A program made the position numbers and the translations under genes. From Pseudohongiella nitratireducens (GTDB lineage: Bacteria; Pseudomonadota; Gammaproteobacteria; Pseudomonadales; Pseudohongiellaceae), in contig NZ_LWHM01000033.1 in assembly GCF_001642735.1 (NCBI RefSeq), forward strand, positions 186,001 through 250,000: DNA of 64,000 bases, read 5' to 3'. Within the stretch, counting starts at the first letter, position 1, and every line of letters starts with the position of its first letter. Positions 53,454 through 62,533 of this stretch are shown one piece after another. The notes beneath the pieces were generated by a model. It was not told the DNA's origin. It made no database searches and worked only from the letters and a program-made list of their open reading frames with translations.

Positions 53454-55850
53454 ATGAGATTTACCAAGCAATGGATGACAGAGTGGCTGGGACAGCCGTT
53501 CGAAACTGAAACACTGATCCGCCAACTCACCATGGCCGGCCTGGAGGTCGATGAGGTTGGTGGTGTCGCCTTTGATTTCAGCGGCGTTGTCGTCGCGGAA
53601 GTGACTGAGGTGGTACAGCACCCGGATGCGGATAAATTGCGCGTCTGCCAGGTGAATGATGGTGAGAGTGTTTACCAGGTGGTTTGCGGTGCGCCCAATG
53701 TCAGGTCAGGGCTGAAAGTTCCCTTTGCCCGAATTAATGCTGAGTTGGGCAATGATAAAGATGAAAAACCTTTCCGTATTAAAAAGGCGAAACTGCGGGG
53801 CGTTGAGTCCTTCGGCATGCTGTGTTCAGCAGAAGAGTTAGGGCTGGCAGAAAGCGCTGATGGCTTGATGGAGCTTGCCAGTGATGCGCCGGTTGGTGAA
53901 GATTTTCGCCAGTACTTAAATCTTGATGATCAGTATCTGGAGCTTGACCTGACACCGAACCGTGGCGACTGTCTCAGTATTCGTGGCCTGGCACGAGAAG
54001 TGGCAGTGTTGAATCAATTGCCCTATAGCGATTTTGAGCAGGCACCCGTGATTCACTCGGTAGCAGATACTTTTCCGGTTCAGATTGATGCTGCTGATGC
54101 CTGTCACCGTTACCTGGGACGCATTATTAAAGGTATTAACATAAAAGCAGAGTCATCACTGTGGATGCAGGAAAAGTTGCGTCGTTGTGGTTTGCGCAGC
54201 ATCGATCCGGTGGTTGATGTCACCAATTATGTATTACTGGAACTGGGGCAGCCGATGCATGCGTTTGACCTGGCTGAACTGCAGACAGGCATCTATGTTC
54301 GCTATGCCACGGGTGACGAATCACTAACTCTGCTGGATGGCAAAGTAGTAACACCGGAGTCTGACACCTTATTGATTGCTGATGCAGAAGGGCCTCTGGC
54401 TCTGGCTGGCGTGATGGGCGGGGAGTCCAGTGCCGTCAGCCAGGGAACACAGGATGTTTTCCTGGAATGCGCCTGCTTCAATCCCTTGTCGATTGCCGGT
54501 AAAGCGCGCAAATACGGTCTGCACACGGATTCTTCGCATCGATATGAGCGCGGTGTTGATCCGGCGTTGCAGACGCTGGCAATAGAGCGTGCTACTGCAT
54601 TGTTGCTGGATATTGTAGGTGGTGAGCCAGGCCCTGTCATCGAAGTTACCGGTGACGAAGTGCCTGAGAAGACCGTGACTCTGCGGGCTGACAATGTTGA
54701 GCGTTTACTGGGTAAAGCATTCTCGGAAGATGAGATTATTCAGGTATTGGCAGGTCTGGGTGTGGCGCTGCTGGACCGCTCTGGGGATGATCTGGTGTTC
54801 ACAATACCCAGCTATCGCTACGATCTGGCGATTGAGGCTGACCTGATTGAGGAACTGGCCCGAATCTATGGGTATGAAAATATGCCGGTTCGTCGCCCTT
54901 CAGCGCCGATGCGGCTGCAGCCTCAACCTGAAGCGCTTTTGCCGCTACAGCGTTTGCGCTCTCGTTTGGTGGATCTTGGTTATCAGCAAGTGATTACCTA
55001 CAGCTTTGTTTCGCCCGAGCTGCAAAAGAGTATTCAGCCGCAACCGACACCCGTAGCATTGCAGAATCCGATTTCCTCAGATATGTCAGTGATGCGTACA
55101 TCATTACTCCCCGGGTTGTTGTCAACCTTGCAATATAATGTCAATCGCCAACAAACACGGGTGCGTATCTTTGAGAATGGTCAGGTGTTCCTGAAAGAAG
55201 ATGAGAGCAGCGATGAGATCAAGCAACCGGATCGCCTGGCCGGTCTGCTGTATGGTCCACGCACAGAAAAACACTGGTCGGGAACAATAGATAAATCCGA
55301 TTTTTATGACCTCAAAGGTGATGTGGAAAGTTTGCTCGATTTTGTCTCAGTCAAGGATGAAGTGACGTTTGTGGCTGGTGAACATCCCGCTCTGCATGCC
55401 GGTCAGTGTGCTGACGTGCTAATAAATGGTCAGTGTATAGGTCAACTTGGCAAGTTAAATCCACGTCTGCAACGTGAGCTTGATATTTCTGGAGCGGTGT
55501 ATGTATTTGAGTTGACACTCAGCCCATTGCTGAACACACACATACCTTCGTTTAAACCGATCTCCCGTTTTCCTGAAAGCAGTCGGGACTTGGCCTGTGT
55601 AGTAGATAGTAAAGTTCAGGTGGGGGATATGGTGAAAACCCTGGCGGAACTTGCTGGAGAAGATGTCACAGATATTCGGGTTCTGGATGTATTTGAGAGT
55701 GATAAATTAGGGCAAGGCAAAAAAAGTGTAGCACTGGGCTTGACCTGGCAGCATCCTTCGCGCACTCTAGGTGACGATGAGATAAATGCGATAATTGATC
55801 GCTGTGTCAAAGGCCTGGAAGAGTCTTTTAATGCAGAATTAAGGAACTGA
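53454..55850 (+). CDS. pheT: Phenylalanine-tRNA ligase beta subunit
   Basis: 798 residues. EMAP-like tRNA-binding domain at 39-150 ([15 protein letters not shown]), B3/B4 editing domain, B5 domain, a catalytic-like core without activity, and the C-terminal ferredoxin-like anticodon-binding domain ([13 protein letters not shown]). Full length. It ends 2 bases before ihfA, a coupling found in Pseudomonas and Escherichia coli. Confidence 0.97.
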   Translation: MRFTKQWMTEWLGQPFETETLIRQLTMAGLEVDEVGGVAFDFSGVVVAEVTEVVQHPDADKLRVCQVNDGESVYQVVCGAPNVRSGLKVPFARINAELGNDKDEKPFRIKKAKLRGVESFGMLCSAEELGLAESADGLMELASDAPVGEDFRQYLNLDDQYLELDLTPNRGDCLSIRGLAREVAVLNQLPYSDFEQAPVIHSVADTFPVQIDAADACHRYLGRIIKGINIKAESSLWMQEKLRRCGLRSIDPVVDVTNYVLLELGQPMHAFDLAELQTGIYVRYATGDESLTLLDGKVVTPESDTLLIADAEGPLALAGVMGGESSAVSQGTQDVFLECACFNPLSIAGKARKYGLHTDSSHRYERGVDPALQTLAIERATALLLDIVGGEPGPVIEVTGDEVPEKTVTLRADNVERLLGKAFSEDEIIQVLAGLGVALLDRSGDDLVFTIPSYRYDLAIEADLIEELARIYGYENMPVRRPSAPMRLQPQPEALLPLQRLRSRLVDLGYQQVITYSFVSPELQKSIQPQPTPVALQNPISSDMSVMRTSLLPGLLSTLQYNVNRQQTRVRIFENGQVFLKEDESSDEIKQPDRLAGLLYGPRTEKHWSGTIDKSDFYDLKGDVESLLDFVSVKDEVTFVAGEHPALHAGQCADVLINGQCIGQLGKLNPRLQRELDISGAVYVFELTLSPLLNTHIPSFKPISRFPESSRDLACVVDSKVQVGDMVKTLAELAGEDVTDIRVLDVFESDKLGQGKKSVALGLTWQHPSRTLGDDEINAIIDRCVKGLEESFNAELRN

Positions 55851-55852
55851 AC

Positions 55853-56158
55853 ATGGCAAGAGGCGCATTGACTAAAGCGGAAATGGCAGAACGCCTGTTT
55901 GATGAACTTGGTGTTAACAAACGGGAAGCCAAGGAGCTGGTTGAACAGTTTTTCGAAGAGATCCGCATTGCTCTGGAAAGTAATGAGCAGGTGAAACTCT
56001 CAGGTTTTGGTAATTTCGACTTGCGTGACAAGAAACAACGCCCCGGCCGGAACCCCAAAACTGGTGAAGAGATTCCCATTAAAGCGCGTCGTGTCGTGAC
56101 ATTCCGTCCTGGCCAGAAGCTAAAGGCAAGGGTCGAGAAATATGCAGGAAGCGAGTGA
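55853..56158 (+). CDS. ihfA: Integration host factor subunit alpha
   Basis: 101 residues, HU/IHF fold. [16 protein letters not shown] start, [16 protein letters not shown], and the arm [12 protein letters not shown] with the intercalating Pro. GGAAC precedes the ATG. It overlaps the MerR-type gene by 17 bases. Partner of IhfB encoded at 40780. Confidence 0.97.
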   Translation: MARGALTKAEMAERLFDELGVNKREAKELVEQFFEEIRIALESNEQVKLSGFGNFDLRDKKQRPGRNPKTGEEIPIKARRVVTFRPGQKLKARVEKYAGSE

Positions 56159-56498
56159 AGCCCAAGAGCTTCCGCCAATCCCCTCTAAACGCTACTTTAC
56201 CATTGGTGAAGTGGGGGAGTTATGTGCGGTAAAACCGCACGTACTCCGGTATTGGGAACAGGAATTCCCTCAGCTCAAACCAGTCAAACGCCGTGGTAAC
56301 CGCCGTTACTACCAGCGCGATGATGTGCTGCTTATCCGTCAAATCAAGTCACTTCTCTATAATCAGGGCTTTACGATCGGTGGAGCGCGTCAGCGCCTGA
56401 ATGGCCAGACTGTTGAGGAGAAGGTGTGCTCGGCGGTTGAAAAAACTGAGCTGAAACAGATGATTCGCGAGTTGGAAAGCGCAATTGCCCTGCTTTAA
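56142..56498 (+). CDS. MerR-family transcriptional regulator
   Basis: 118 residues: a MerR winged helix-turn-helix ([22 protein letters not shown], here split for length: [13 protein letters not shown] then [12 protein letters not shown]) and a short coiled coil. No effector domain and no metal-binding cysteines. A gene of this type follows ihfA in most gammaproteobacteria; its targets are unknown. An inverted repeat GCGCAATT/AATTGCGC (56479-56486, 56497-56504) spans the stop codon without a T-run. Confidence 0.88.
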   Translation: MQEASEAQELPPIPSKRYFTIGEVGELCAVKPHVLRYWEQEFPQLKPVKRRGNRRYYQRDDVLLIRQIKSLLYNQGFTIGGARQRLNGQTVEEKVCSAVEKTELKQMIRELESAIALL

Positions 56499-56590
56499 TT
56501 GCGCAACCTGCGATTGCTAAAGGTTCGTAACGATTTGCGTTTAAAAGATGGTTCTGAGCAACAAAACCGTCACAGATTGTGAATTTTCCC

Positions 56591-56618
56591 TTTACAGAAT
56601 TTGTCCTGATGATATATT
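56591..56618 (+). promoter_or_regulatory. Promoter candidate for the TonB-dependent receptor gene
   Basis: TTTACA (56591-56596), 16-base spacer, TATATT (56613-56618). It leaves a leader of about 240 bases before the ATG at 56865. I see no convincing small gene in 56499-56864; a 38-codon frame at 56547 lacks a ribosome site. Confidence 0.5.
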
Positions 56619-56737
56619 CCTTCCTGCGCCATCAGTCTGGATGCGTGTCATCCGATACTGGTAGCTGCTTAGCAGTTAGCTAAAAATAAGAAGTATAGTC
56701 ACTGCTCGAGGTAGGTAGTTCTACGGTATCTGGATAC

Positions 56738-56751
56738 TGGCACGTGTGCCA
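56738..56751. promoter_or_regulatory. Palindrome in the receptor-gene leader
   Basis: TGGCAC-GT-GTGCCA, a perfect 14-base palindrome 114 bases before the receptor ATG. Another possible hairpin (CTGC/GCAG with flanks, near 56661-56681) lies upstream. Either a protein-binding site or an RNA element; not decided by sequence. Confidence 0.3.
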
Positions 56752-56864
56752 ATGGTTTGCTATTTCATCACTATAGACGTGATGTGCTCGCCTCTGTTTA
56801 CCATTTATACCCCCTCGACTCCGACGACCTGGAAAAATCAAAAGAATTATCAAGGGGTCAGAAA

Positions 56865-59774
56865 ATGAAGTCGAAGTTCCAATTCGAAAATACGCGATTA
56901 AATCTGTTATATGCTGCAATTTCAGCATCCATGATGCTGCCCGCTGCGCAACTAAATGCGCAGGAAAGTACACCTGAAGTCGAAGAAGTGGTTGTTACCG
57001 GTTCTTTCATTCGCCGTACTGAGGGGTTCCAGGCAGCTTCTCCAATCCTTCAGGTTGATGCTGAAGATATCGCCAGTCAAGGCACGCCAAATATGGGTGA
57101 TGTGATCAGTAACCTGAGTTTTAACCAGGGCTCATCAATCACGCAAAACTCTTTAACCGGTGCGTCCAGCACGGCAACATCGATTAACCTGCGCGGCCTT
57201 GGGGCCGGTGCCACACTGAACCTGGTTGATGGCATGCGAGTTATCGGTACTAACGTCAACACCTTCCTGCCACAAATCGCTATCGGCCGTATGGACATCG
57301 TTACTGATGGTGCAGCGGCGCTGTACGGTTCGCAGGCGGTAGCGGGTGTAGTTAACTTTGTGCCTCGCAAGTCTTATGACGGTGTGAAGGTTGAGGTTTA
57401 CCGTCAGGGTGATGATCGTGGTGATTACACAGATGACCAGGTCAGCATGCTGGCTGGTACTGAATGGAATGGCCTGGATATTGTTATTGCCGGTGAATAC
57501 AGGACAAATGGCACGCTGAAAATGATCGATCGCCCTGATCAGATGAATGCGGGTTTGACCTCGTCAAGCACACCAAACCCGGGTCGCTACCTGGTACCTG
57601 TTCGTGATGAGAACGGTAACCTGACAGGCCAAAACCGCACAATTTCAGATCCAAACTGTGGCGGAGTGCGAGAAGATCCAAGCCAAGTGGGTAATAACCC
57701 GAATGGCTTTACCTTCGGTGGTCAGTGCTGGTATGACTTTGGTGAGTTCTGGGACTACCGTGCGGCACAGGACGCCGGCCAGGCATTTGCTCACCTGACG
57801 TATGACTTCAGTTCAGATCTGACCATTTCCGGACAGTGGAGCTATTTCAAGCGCCGTTCATTTAACCGTGGTTCACCTTCAAACCCAGGTGGCCGGGTTG
57901 GTGAGTTACCAACCATTCGCGGTGAATTGCCCGGCAACCCGTTCCCTGCCGTGGATGCCAACGGTAACCAGTTGTACGCCATGGATAGCAATGGCGACGG
58001 TGTGCCGGATCGTGACAGCAGTGGACAGGTTGTTCCTGCTTCAGGTGCAGCAACAGGCATTGCATTTAACGAAGACGTGAGATTTGCAGCATGGCGTCCA
58101 TGGGGTAAACATGGCACGCTTCCTTCACAACTGGGCGCAGATGGTGCAACCGTTGGTAGTGGTTTGATATCTGGCTGGCGTTCAGCCCTGCGTGCTGACT
58201 TTACTGTACCTTTCATTGAGGGTTGGGAAGGTTCGGCAACGTATCTCTACAGTGAGCAGACAGATAACAGTCGTGCTAATAACTTCAGTCTGAGCGCACT
58301 GACTCAAGGACTGAACTGTGATGTCGCGAATGATCGTGATGCCTGCTTTAATCCTTTTGTGTCGCCTGACGGTAGTAACCTGAATTCACAGGCTGTTGCG
58401 GACTCCACCTATGTACAAAATCGTGTAAACGATGTGGAATCACTGCAAACCTTTGATCTGGTACTAAACGGTGTTATTGCTCCCGGTGGTTTCTCTCTGC
58501 CTGGCGGTGATATCGGTGCAGCAATTGGCTACCAGCGTCGCGAAGATCGCTTTGACAACATGCCAAGCCTGCACAGTCTGACTGGTGATGTATTCATTGG
58601 TACGCAACTGTTCCCAAACAGTGATGGTCGAACTGTCGATGCCTACTTTGCTGAGTTTGCATTACCGCTGCACGACACCCTGGAAGCACAGGTTGCCGTC
58701 CGTAATGAGAAATACAGCACAGGGCAGTCATCCACTGATCCGAAATACGGCCTGGTCTATATCCCGACTAACTGGCTGACACTGCGTGCCACTCAGGGTA
58801 CTTCCTTCATTGCACCTTCACTGGATCAGTTGAATGCGCCTGAGTCTTGTGGTCTGACTAACGTTTCCGATCCACTGACTAGCTTTGCTGCGTTCACTGC
58901 GAACTGTTCTCGTGGTAACCCGGACCTGGTCCCTGAGTCTGCCGAAACAATGAGCCTGGGTGTCACTATTGAGCCAATGGATGGTCTGACTGTGGCCCTG
59001 GATTACAGCGAGACAGATTTTGAAGACCGTATTATCAGCTCAACAACGGCTGATATCCTGGCTCGAGATTACTTCAACTTCCAGCAGGCGACTGGCTATA
59101 ACGGTGCTGATAAACCACCAATGGACCTGGTTGCTGCCTGGGTAGCGAACCCCTTGTCTGATGATCGTATCCAGCGTGATCCGAACAATCTGGCACAGAT
59201 TGATCGTATTATCACCAGTGACACCAATGCTTCCAAAATGTCTGTTAAAGCATTCGATCTGAAAGTGGCCTACATGTTTGGAACACGTGATTTTGGTACC
59301 TTCAACCTGGGCCTGGATGGTACTTATGTTGATAGCTACTCCTATCAATTGTCAGAGGACCGTCCTGAAGTCGAAGCTGTTGGCAATCAGAACGCACTCA
59401 CAGGTGCCGTACCGCCGATGCCGGAATTCAAGGCTAACGCGAGCCTGGGTTGGTCTATGGATAACCATTCTGCCAACATCATCGTTCGCTATATCGATGA
59501 GATCACGTTTGACGCAGACAAGTTCTCGTTCCAGCGTTTGCTGCCATTCAGCAACTATCGTGACGTAAGCGTACTGCGTGCTTCTACCATCACAGACGCC
59601 AGCTACACGTATTCTGGTCTGGAAGGTCTGGGTGGCGAGTTTGCATTCACCGTGGGTGCCCGCAACCTGTTTGACCGTCTGCCGCAGAAAGTCCCTATGC
59701 TGGGCGGCATGGAGTCCGTGTTGTACGATCCAACAGGCCGCATGGTCTACGGTCGTGTAACATTCGACCTGTAA
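56865..59774 (+). CDS. TonB-dependent outer-membrane receptor
   Basis: 969 residues. Signal peptide (about 1-36, likely cut after LNA), TonB-box-like EEVVVTG, plug domain (about 45-170; SINLRGLGAGATLNLVDG, ALYGSQAVAGVVNF) and a 22-strand barrel. It is of the SusC-like/oligosaccharide or peptide receptor type with no iron signature. A loop carries DSNGDGVPDRD, like a thrombospondin-type calcium site. The end is VTFDL; most such proteins end in Phe. No transporter or enzyme genes adjoin it, so the substrate is unknown. I chose ATG 56865 (AAGGGG upstream, signal peptide follows) over the open frame to 56757. Confidence 0.9.
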   Translation: MKSKFQFENTRLNLLYAAISASMMLPAAQLNAQESTPEVEEVVVTGSFIRRTEGFQAASPILQVDAEDIASQGTPNMGDVISNLSFNQGSSITQNSLTGASSTATSINLRGLGAGATLNLVDGMRVIGTNVNTFLPQIAIGRMDIVTDGAAALYGSQAVAGVVNFVPRKSYDGVKVEVYRQGDDRGDYTDDQVSMLAGTEWNGLDIVIAGEYRTNGTLKMIDRPDQMNAGLTSSSTPNPGRYLVPVRDENGNLTGQNRTISDPNCGGVREDPSQVGNNPNGFTFGGQCWYDFGEFWDYRAAQDAGQAFAHLTYDFSSDLTISGQWSYFKRRSFNRGSPSNPGGRVGELPTIRGELPGNPFPAVDANGNQLYAMDSNGDGVPDRDSSGQVVPASGAATGIAFNEDVRFAAWRPWGKHGTLPSQLGADGATVGSGLISGWRSALRADFTVPFIEGWEGSATYLYSEQTDNSRANNFSLSALTQGLNCDVANDRDACFNPFVSPDGSNLNSQAVADSTYVQNRVNDVESLQTFDLVLNGVIAPGGFSLPGGDIGAAIGYQRREDRFDNMPSLHSLTGDVFIGTQLFPNSDGRTVDAYFAEFALPLHDTLEAQVAVRNEKYSTGQSSTDPKYGLVYIPTNWLTLRATQGTSFIAPSLDQLNAPESCGLTNVSDPLTSFAAFTANCSRGNPDLVPESAETMSLGVTIEPMDGLTVALDYSETDFEDRIISSTTADILARDYFNFQQATGYNGADKPPMDLVAAWVANPLSDDRIQRDPNNLAQIDRIITSDTNASKMSVKAFDLKVAYMFGTRDFGTFNLGLDGTYVDSYSYQLSEDRPEVEAVGNQNALTGAVPPMPEFKANASLGWSMDNHSANIIVRYIDEITFDADKFSFQRLLPFSNYRDVSVLRASTITDASYTYSGLEGLGGEFAFTVGARNLFDRLPQKVPMLGGMESVLYDPTGRMVYGRVTFDL

Positions 59775-59795
59775 GTACTTAGCTAGCAGTTATAG

Positions 59796-59830
59796 AAAAG
59801 GCCGTTCACTTGCGTGAGCGGCCTTTTTTT
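59796..59830 (+). terminator. Rho-independent terminator after the receptor gene
   Basis: A 14-bp stem from AAAAGGCCGTTCAC (59796-59809) and GTGAGCGGCCTTTT (59814-59827), with one T-G pair and a TTGC loop, runs into TTTTTTT. A strong, classical terminator. Confidence 0.93.
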
Positions 59831-59893
59831 ATGTAAGCAACAGAATCTATATTCATGAGTAGCAGTGTGTAAAAACTGCGTCTCCAGAATGCA

Positions 59894-59917
59894 AAACAGC
59901 GGCATTAGCCGCTGTTT
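59894..59917 (-). terminator. Rho-independent terminator of tRNA-Pro
   Basis: AAACAGCGGC (59894-59903), ATTA loop, GCCGCTGTTT (59908-59917): a perfect 10-bp stem. On the minus strand TTTT follows. It lies 11 bases beyond the tRNA-Pro CCA end. Confidence 0.75.
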
Positions 59918-59927
59918 CACTACAATT

Positions 59928-60004
59928 TGGTCGGGACGGCAGGATTTGAACCTACGACCACCACACCCCCAGTGTGGTGCGCTACCAGACTGCGCTACGC
60001 CCCG
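59928..60004 (-). tRNA. tRNA-Pro (GGG)
   Basis: Minus strand: acceptor CGGGGCG pairs with CGTCCCG (one G-T pair), discriminator A, encoded CCA. Anticodon stem CCACA/TGTGG with loop CTGGGGG gives anticodon GGG. T-arm GTAGG-TTCAAAT-CCTGC is consistent with a mismatch tolerated at its end. 77 bases. Confidence 0.95.
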
Positions 60005-60018
60005 AATTGAGATCGGGC

Positions 60019-60046
60019 ATTATACTGCGCTGGCCATATCTTGCAA
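60019..60046 (-). promoter_or_regulatory. Promoter of tRNA-Pro
   Basis: Minus-strand TTGCAA (complement of 60041-60046), 16-base spacer, perfect TATAAT (complement of 60019-60024), then a GC-rich discriminator (GCCCGATC) as in stringently controlled stable-RNA promoters. The 226 bases from 60047 to the next gene start show no other clear feature. Confidence 0.75.
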
Positions 60047-60272
60047 GAGTAATGCGATTGAATTCACTCAGTCACTGTGCAGAATAAGCTTCATCTTTAG
60101 CCAGTTTGTATCTCATTGGCCTCTGGCACAGGAATTCCTCCTGGAATTGCAATAAAGTCGCCGTTCAGATCACAATTCCATGCATCTCTGCTTGGATCGA
60201 ACACTGGCTCGTCGTACACTCTCATCTTACTTCCTTGATTCCTTAACCGGACCGCGAAAGGTTCCTTTAATT

Positions 60273-61526
60273 ATGATCCCGCCATTCTCTGATTACACTG
60301 TATCGTCCGAGCTGGAAAGCCTGGATGATTCACAGATAGAGAAGTTCTTTCGTGCTGGCAGCACCATCCTTTCGCAAGGAGAGTCTGGCAATTGTGCTTA
60401 TTTTATTTTAAGCGGTCGTGTATCAATCAGTGTGCGACGCTCAGACAATACCGTTGTAGAAGTTGGTACCCGAAGTGCAGGTAACCTGATAGGGGAAATG
60501 GCCATTGTTGATGACGGTACTCGAAGTGCAACGGTTATCGCTATGGATGATTGTCGGTTACTGGAAATTTCCAAGAGCGATTTCTCCAAAGCATTAGCCA
60601 ATGCCAGTCCTTTGGTCGCGTTAGTGACGCGGCTGATTCTGTTGCGCTATCGCGATGTGTTGCTTCGCACCGAAGACCTCAAAGGTCTTGCCAACCATAG
60701 CGATATGCTGGAACAGACGGAAAAGAGCAGTACGGAGCTTAGCCAGGTCCTGGCTTCTGTGAAAGTGGCAAAAGAATTCAGGTTAGCCATCGCCAATGAT
60801 CAGTTACTGCTGGAATACCAACCCCTGGTTTCTCTGGATAACAGGAAGATTTTGGGAATAGAGGCCTTAATGCGTTGGCAGCATCCGGTTCATGGCCGAA
60901 TGGCGCCGGATAGTTTCATACCCATGGCCGAAGATACCGGGCTAATTGTAGATGCTACCTGGTGGGTGTTTGAGCATGCCTTGGCTGCACTGCGACGTAT
61001 CCAGGACCAGACGGGTAACAGAGAGATTTTTGTCAGCGTTAATGTGTCTGCCCAAGATTTCAATGATCCGGCCATGCTGGATCGTTTGTTGCTGATTCTT
61101 GAGAAGCATGAGCTGGAAGCACGACACCTGCATCTGGAAATAACGGAGCGTTTGTTACTGCGACAATCTGATCAGGTGAGGGGGCTCCTTAACCGATGTC
61201 GGCAAAGTGGCATGTCTATTGCCATTGATGATTTTGGTACGGGTTATTCTGCCCTGAGCTACCTGCATACTTATCCTGTTTCGACATTGAAAATTGATAA
61301 GAGTTTTGTTGGTCAGATGCTGGATGACAAACAGGCATTAGGACTGGTTCGTTCCATATTGTCCCTGGGAGACAATATGTCACTGAACGTCTTTGCAGAA
61401 GGTGTTGAAACAGAGGAGCAAGCCAAGACCTTGCAGTCGCTGGACTGTAAAATTGCGCAAGGGTTTTATTTCGCGCGCCCCATGCCTGAGAATCAGTTAC
61501 TCACTACCATAATGGAACAGCACTGA
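60273..61526 (+). CDS. Cyclic-nucleotide-binding domain fused to EAL phosphodiesterase
   Basis: 417 residues. Residues 15-125 form a CNB domain with the phosphate-binding cassette IGEMAIVDDGTRSATV (conserved Gly-Glu and Arg). A short helical linker (140-165) leads to an EAL domain with every catalytic motif: IEALMRW (E198), LEITERLL, IDDFGTGYSAL, LKIDKSF and FAEGVE. It should hydrolyse cyclic di-GMP, probably under control of a cyclic nucleotide. No membrane segment. I chose ATG 60273 (MIPPFSDY); the frame is open to 60180 but that part lacks similarity. The next gene starts right at the stop. Confidence 0.88.
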   Translation: MIPPFSDYTVSSELESLDDSQIEKFFRAGSTILSQGESGNCAYFILSGRVSISVRRSDNTVVEVGTRSAGNLIGEMAIVDDGTRSATVIAMDDCRLLEISKSDFSKALANASPLVALVTRLILLRYRDVLLRTEDLKGLANHSDMLEQTEKSSTELSQVLASVKVAKEFRLAIANDQLLLEYQPLVSLDNRKILGIEALMRWQHPVHGRMAPDSFIPMAEDTGLIVDATWWVFEHALAALRRIQDQTGNREIFVSVNVSAQDFNDPAMLDRLLLILEKHELEARHLHLEITERLLLRQSDQVRGLLNRCRQSGMSIAIDDFGTGYSALSYLHTYPVSTLKIDKSFVGQMLDDKQALGLVRSILSLGDNMSLNVFAEGVETEEQAKTLQSLDCKIAQGFYFARPMPENQLLTTIMEQH

Positions 61527-62030
61527 GTGTTTTCATGGCTTGCAGACTGGGTTTCTTCAACCAGCCTGACCGAGGCCAGTAGAGCTTTTCTGGGTAGTGC
61601 CAGTGTTGTACCGCCGCTGGTTCAAACCATTCATTTAAGTGGTGTGGTTCTGTTGACTGCCTGCGTCATTTTTCCTTCCATAGGCATATTCACCGCTTCT
61701 CCGGTGTTATTTAAATATCACCAGTTTCGGGCCTATGGATTTCGGTGTTTCTGGGTGGCTATCGGAATGATGTTAAGCTCAGGGCTGCCTTTTTTCCTGG
61801 CCAGACCTTATCGCTACGCGTCCAACCCGGTGTTCAGTATCAAAGCTGGATTATTGCTGGTGGGTTTGCCTTTGGCGATTGCGGTGTTGCTTATTTATCG
61901 TCGACAACTGGAATCGCGTTGGTATCTGAAATTGCTGGCAGTCATAACGATTATGGTATGGGTAGCACTGATACTGGCAGGGCGCTGGATTGCCTATTCT
62001 GAGTACCTGTTCTGGCCAGGGGACTTCTAA
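61527..62030 (+). CDS. Four-helix membrane protein (DUF6644-like), paralogue 1
   Basis: 167 residues, four membrane helices (about 30-50, 68-88, 100-118, 130-150). Conserved points shared with the next gene: a His in helix 1 (TIHLSG, H36), a Trp before SSG, NPVFSIKAGLLL, and AGRWIAY at the end. It resembles uncharacterised small membrane families such as DUF6644; the name is tentative. The His and Arg/Trp pattern could suit a haem or quinone site, but this is inference. GTG start directly after the EAL gene stop, so translation is coupled. Confidence 0.65.
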   Translation: MFSWLADWVSSTSLTEASRAFLGSASVVPPLVQTIHLSGVVLLTACVIFPSIGIFTASPVLFKYHQFRAYGFRCFWVAIGMMLSSGLPFFLARPYRYASNPVFSIKAGLLLVGLPLAIAVLLIYRRQLESRWYLKLLAVITIMVWVALILAGRWIAYSEYLFWPGDF

Positions 62031-62506
62031 TGCTGGACAGTGAGTTCTGGTTACAACTGGAGTATACCTCGCTCGCTGGTGCGATTGGTGCGACCTGGCT
62101 GTTTCCGCTTTTTAATTCACTTCATGTACTTGCCTTTGCCTTCATGCTGGCAGCCTTGTTCTGGCTGGATCTGGGGTTGATGATGGGCCGCTGGCAGCAG
62201 GTTCCGGTAAAAGAGACGATGCGCAGCTGGTTGCCCTGGATCTGGGTCAGCTTTAGTGCGTCGGTCGTAACGGGAGGCGCGTTGTTTATTACCCGTGCCA
62301 GCGCACATGTGCTGAACCCGGCATTTCAGTGGAAAATGCTGCTCATGCTGGCTGCGGGTTTAAATATGTTGCTTCTGCATCTTAGTCTGCGCAAACTGGC
62401 GAGTACAGACGCCCCCGGAACGTTAGCAGCCTGGCAGGCTGGCCTGTCACTGTTGCTGTGGTCAGGTGTTGTACTGTCGGGGCGCTGGATAGGGCATATT
62501 GTTTAA
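62030..62506 (+). CDS. Four-helix membrane protein (DUF6644-like), paralogue 2
   Basis: 158 residues, four membrane helices. It shares with the preceding protein the helix-1 His (SLHVLA, H32), TGG before FITRA, NPAFQWKMLLML and SGRWIGH near the C-terminus. The start ATG overlaps the preceding stop by one base, so the two are made together and may form a heterodimer. No function is known to me for the family. Confidence 0.65.
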   Translation: MLDSEFWLQLEYTSLAGAIGATWLFPLFNSLHVLAFAFMLAALFWLDLGLMMGRWQQVPVKETMRSWLPWIWVSFSASVVTGGALFITRASAHVLNPAFQWKMLLMLAAGLNMLLLHLSLRKLASTDAPGTLAAWQAGLSLLLWSGVVLSGRWIGHIV

Positions 62507-62533
62507 TATATTGCGCGGTGATAGGTGATCAGC

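Noticed and set aside
56547-56663. 38-codon frame in the receptor leader
   Set aside because: No ribosome site, and it spans the candidate promoter.
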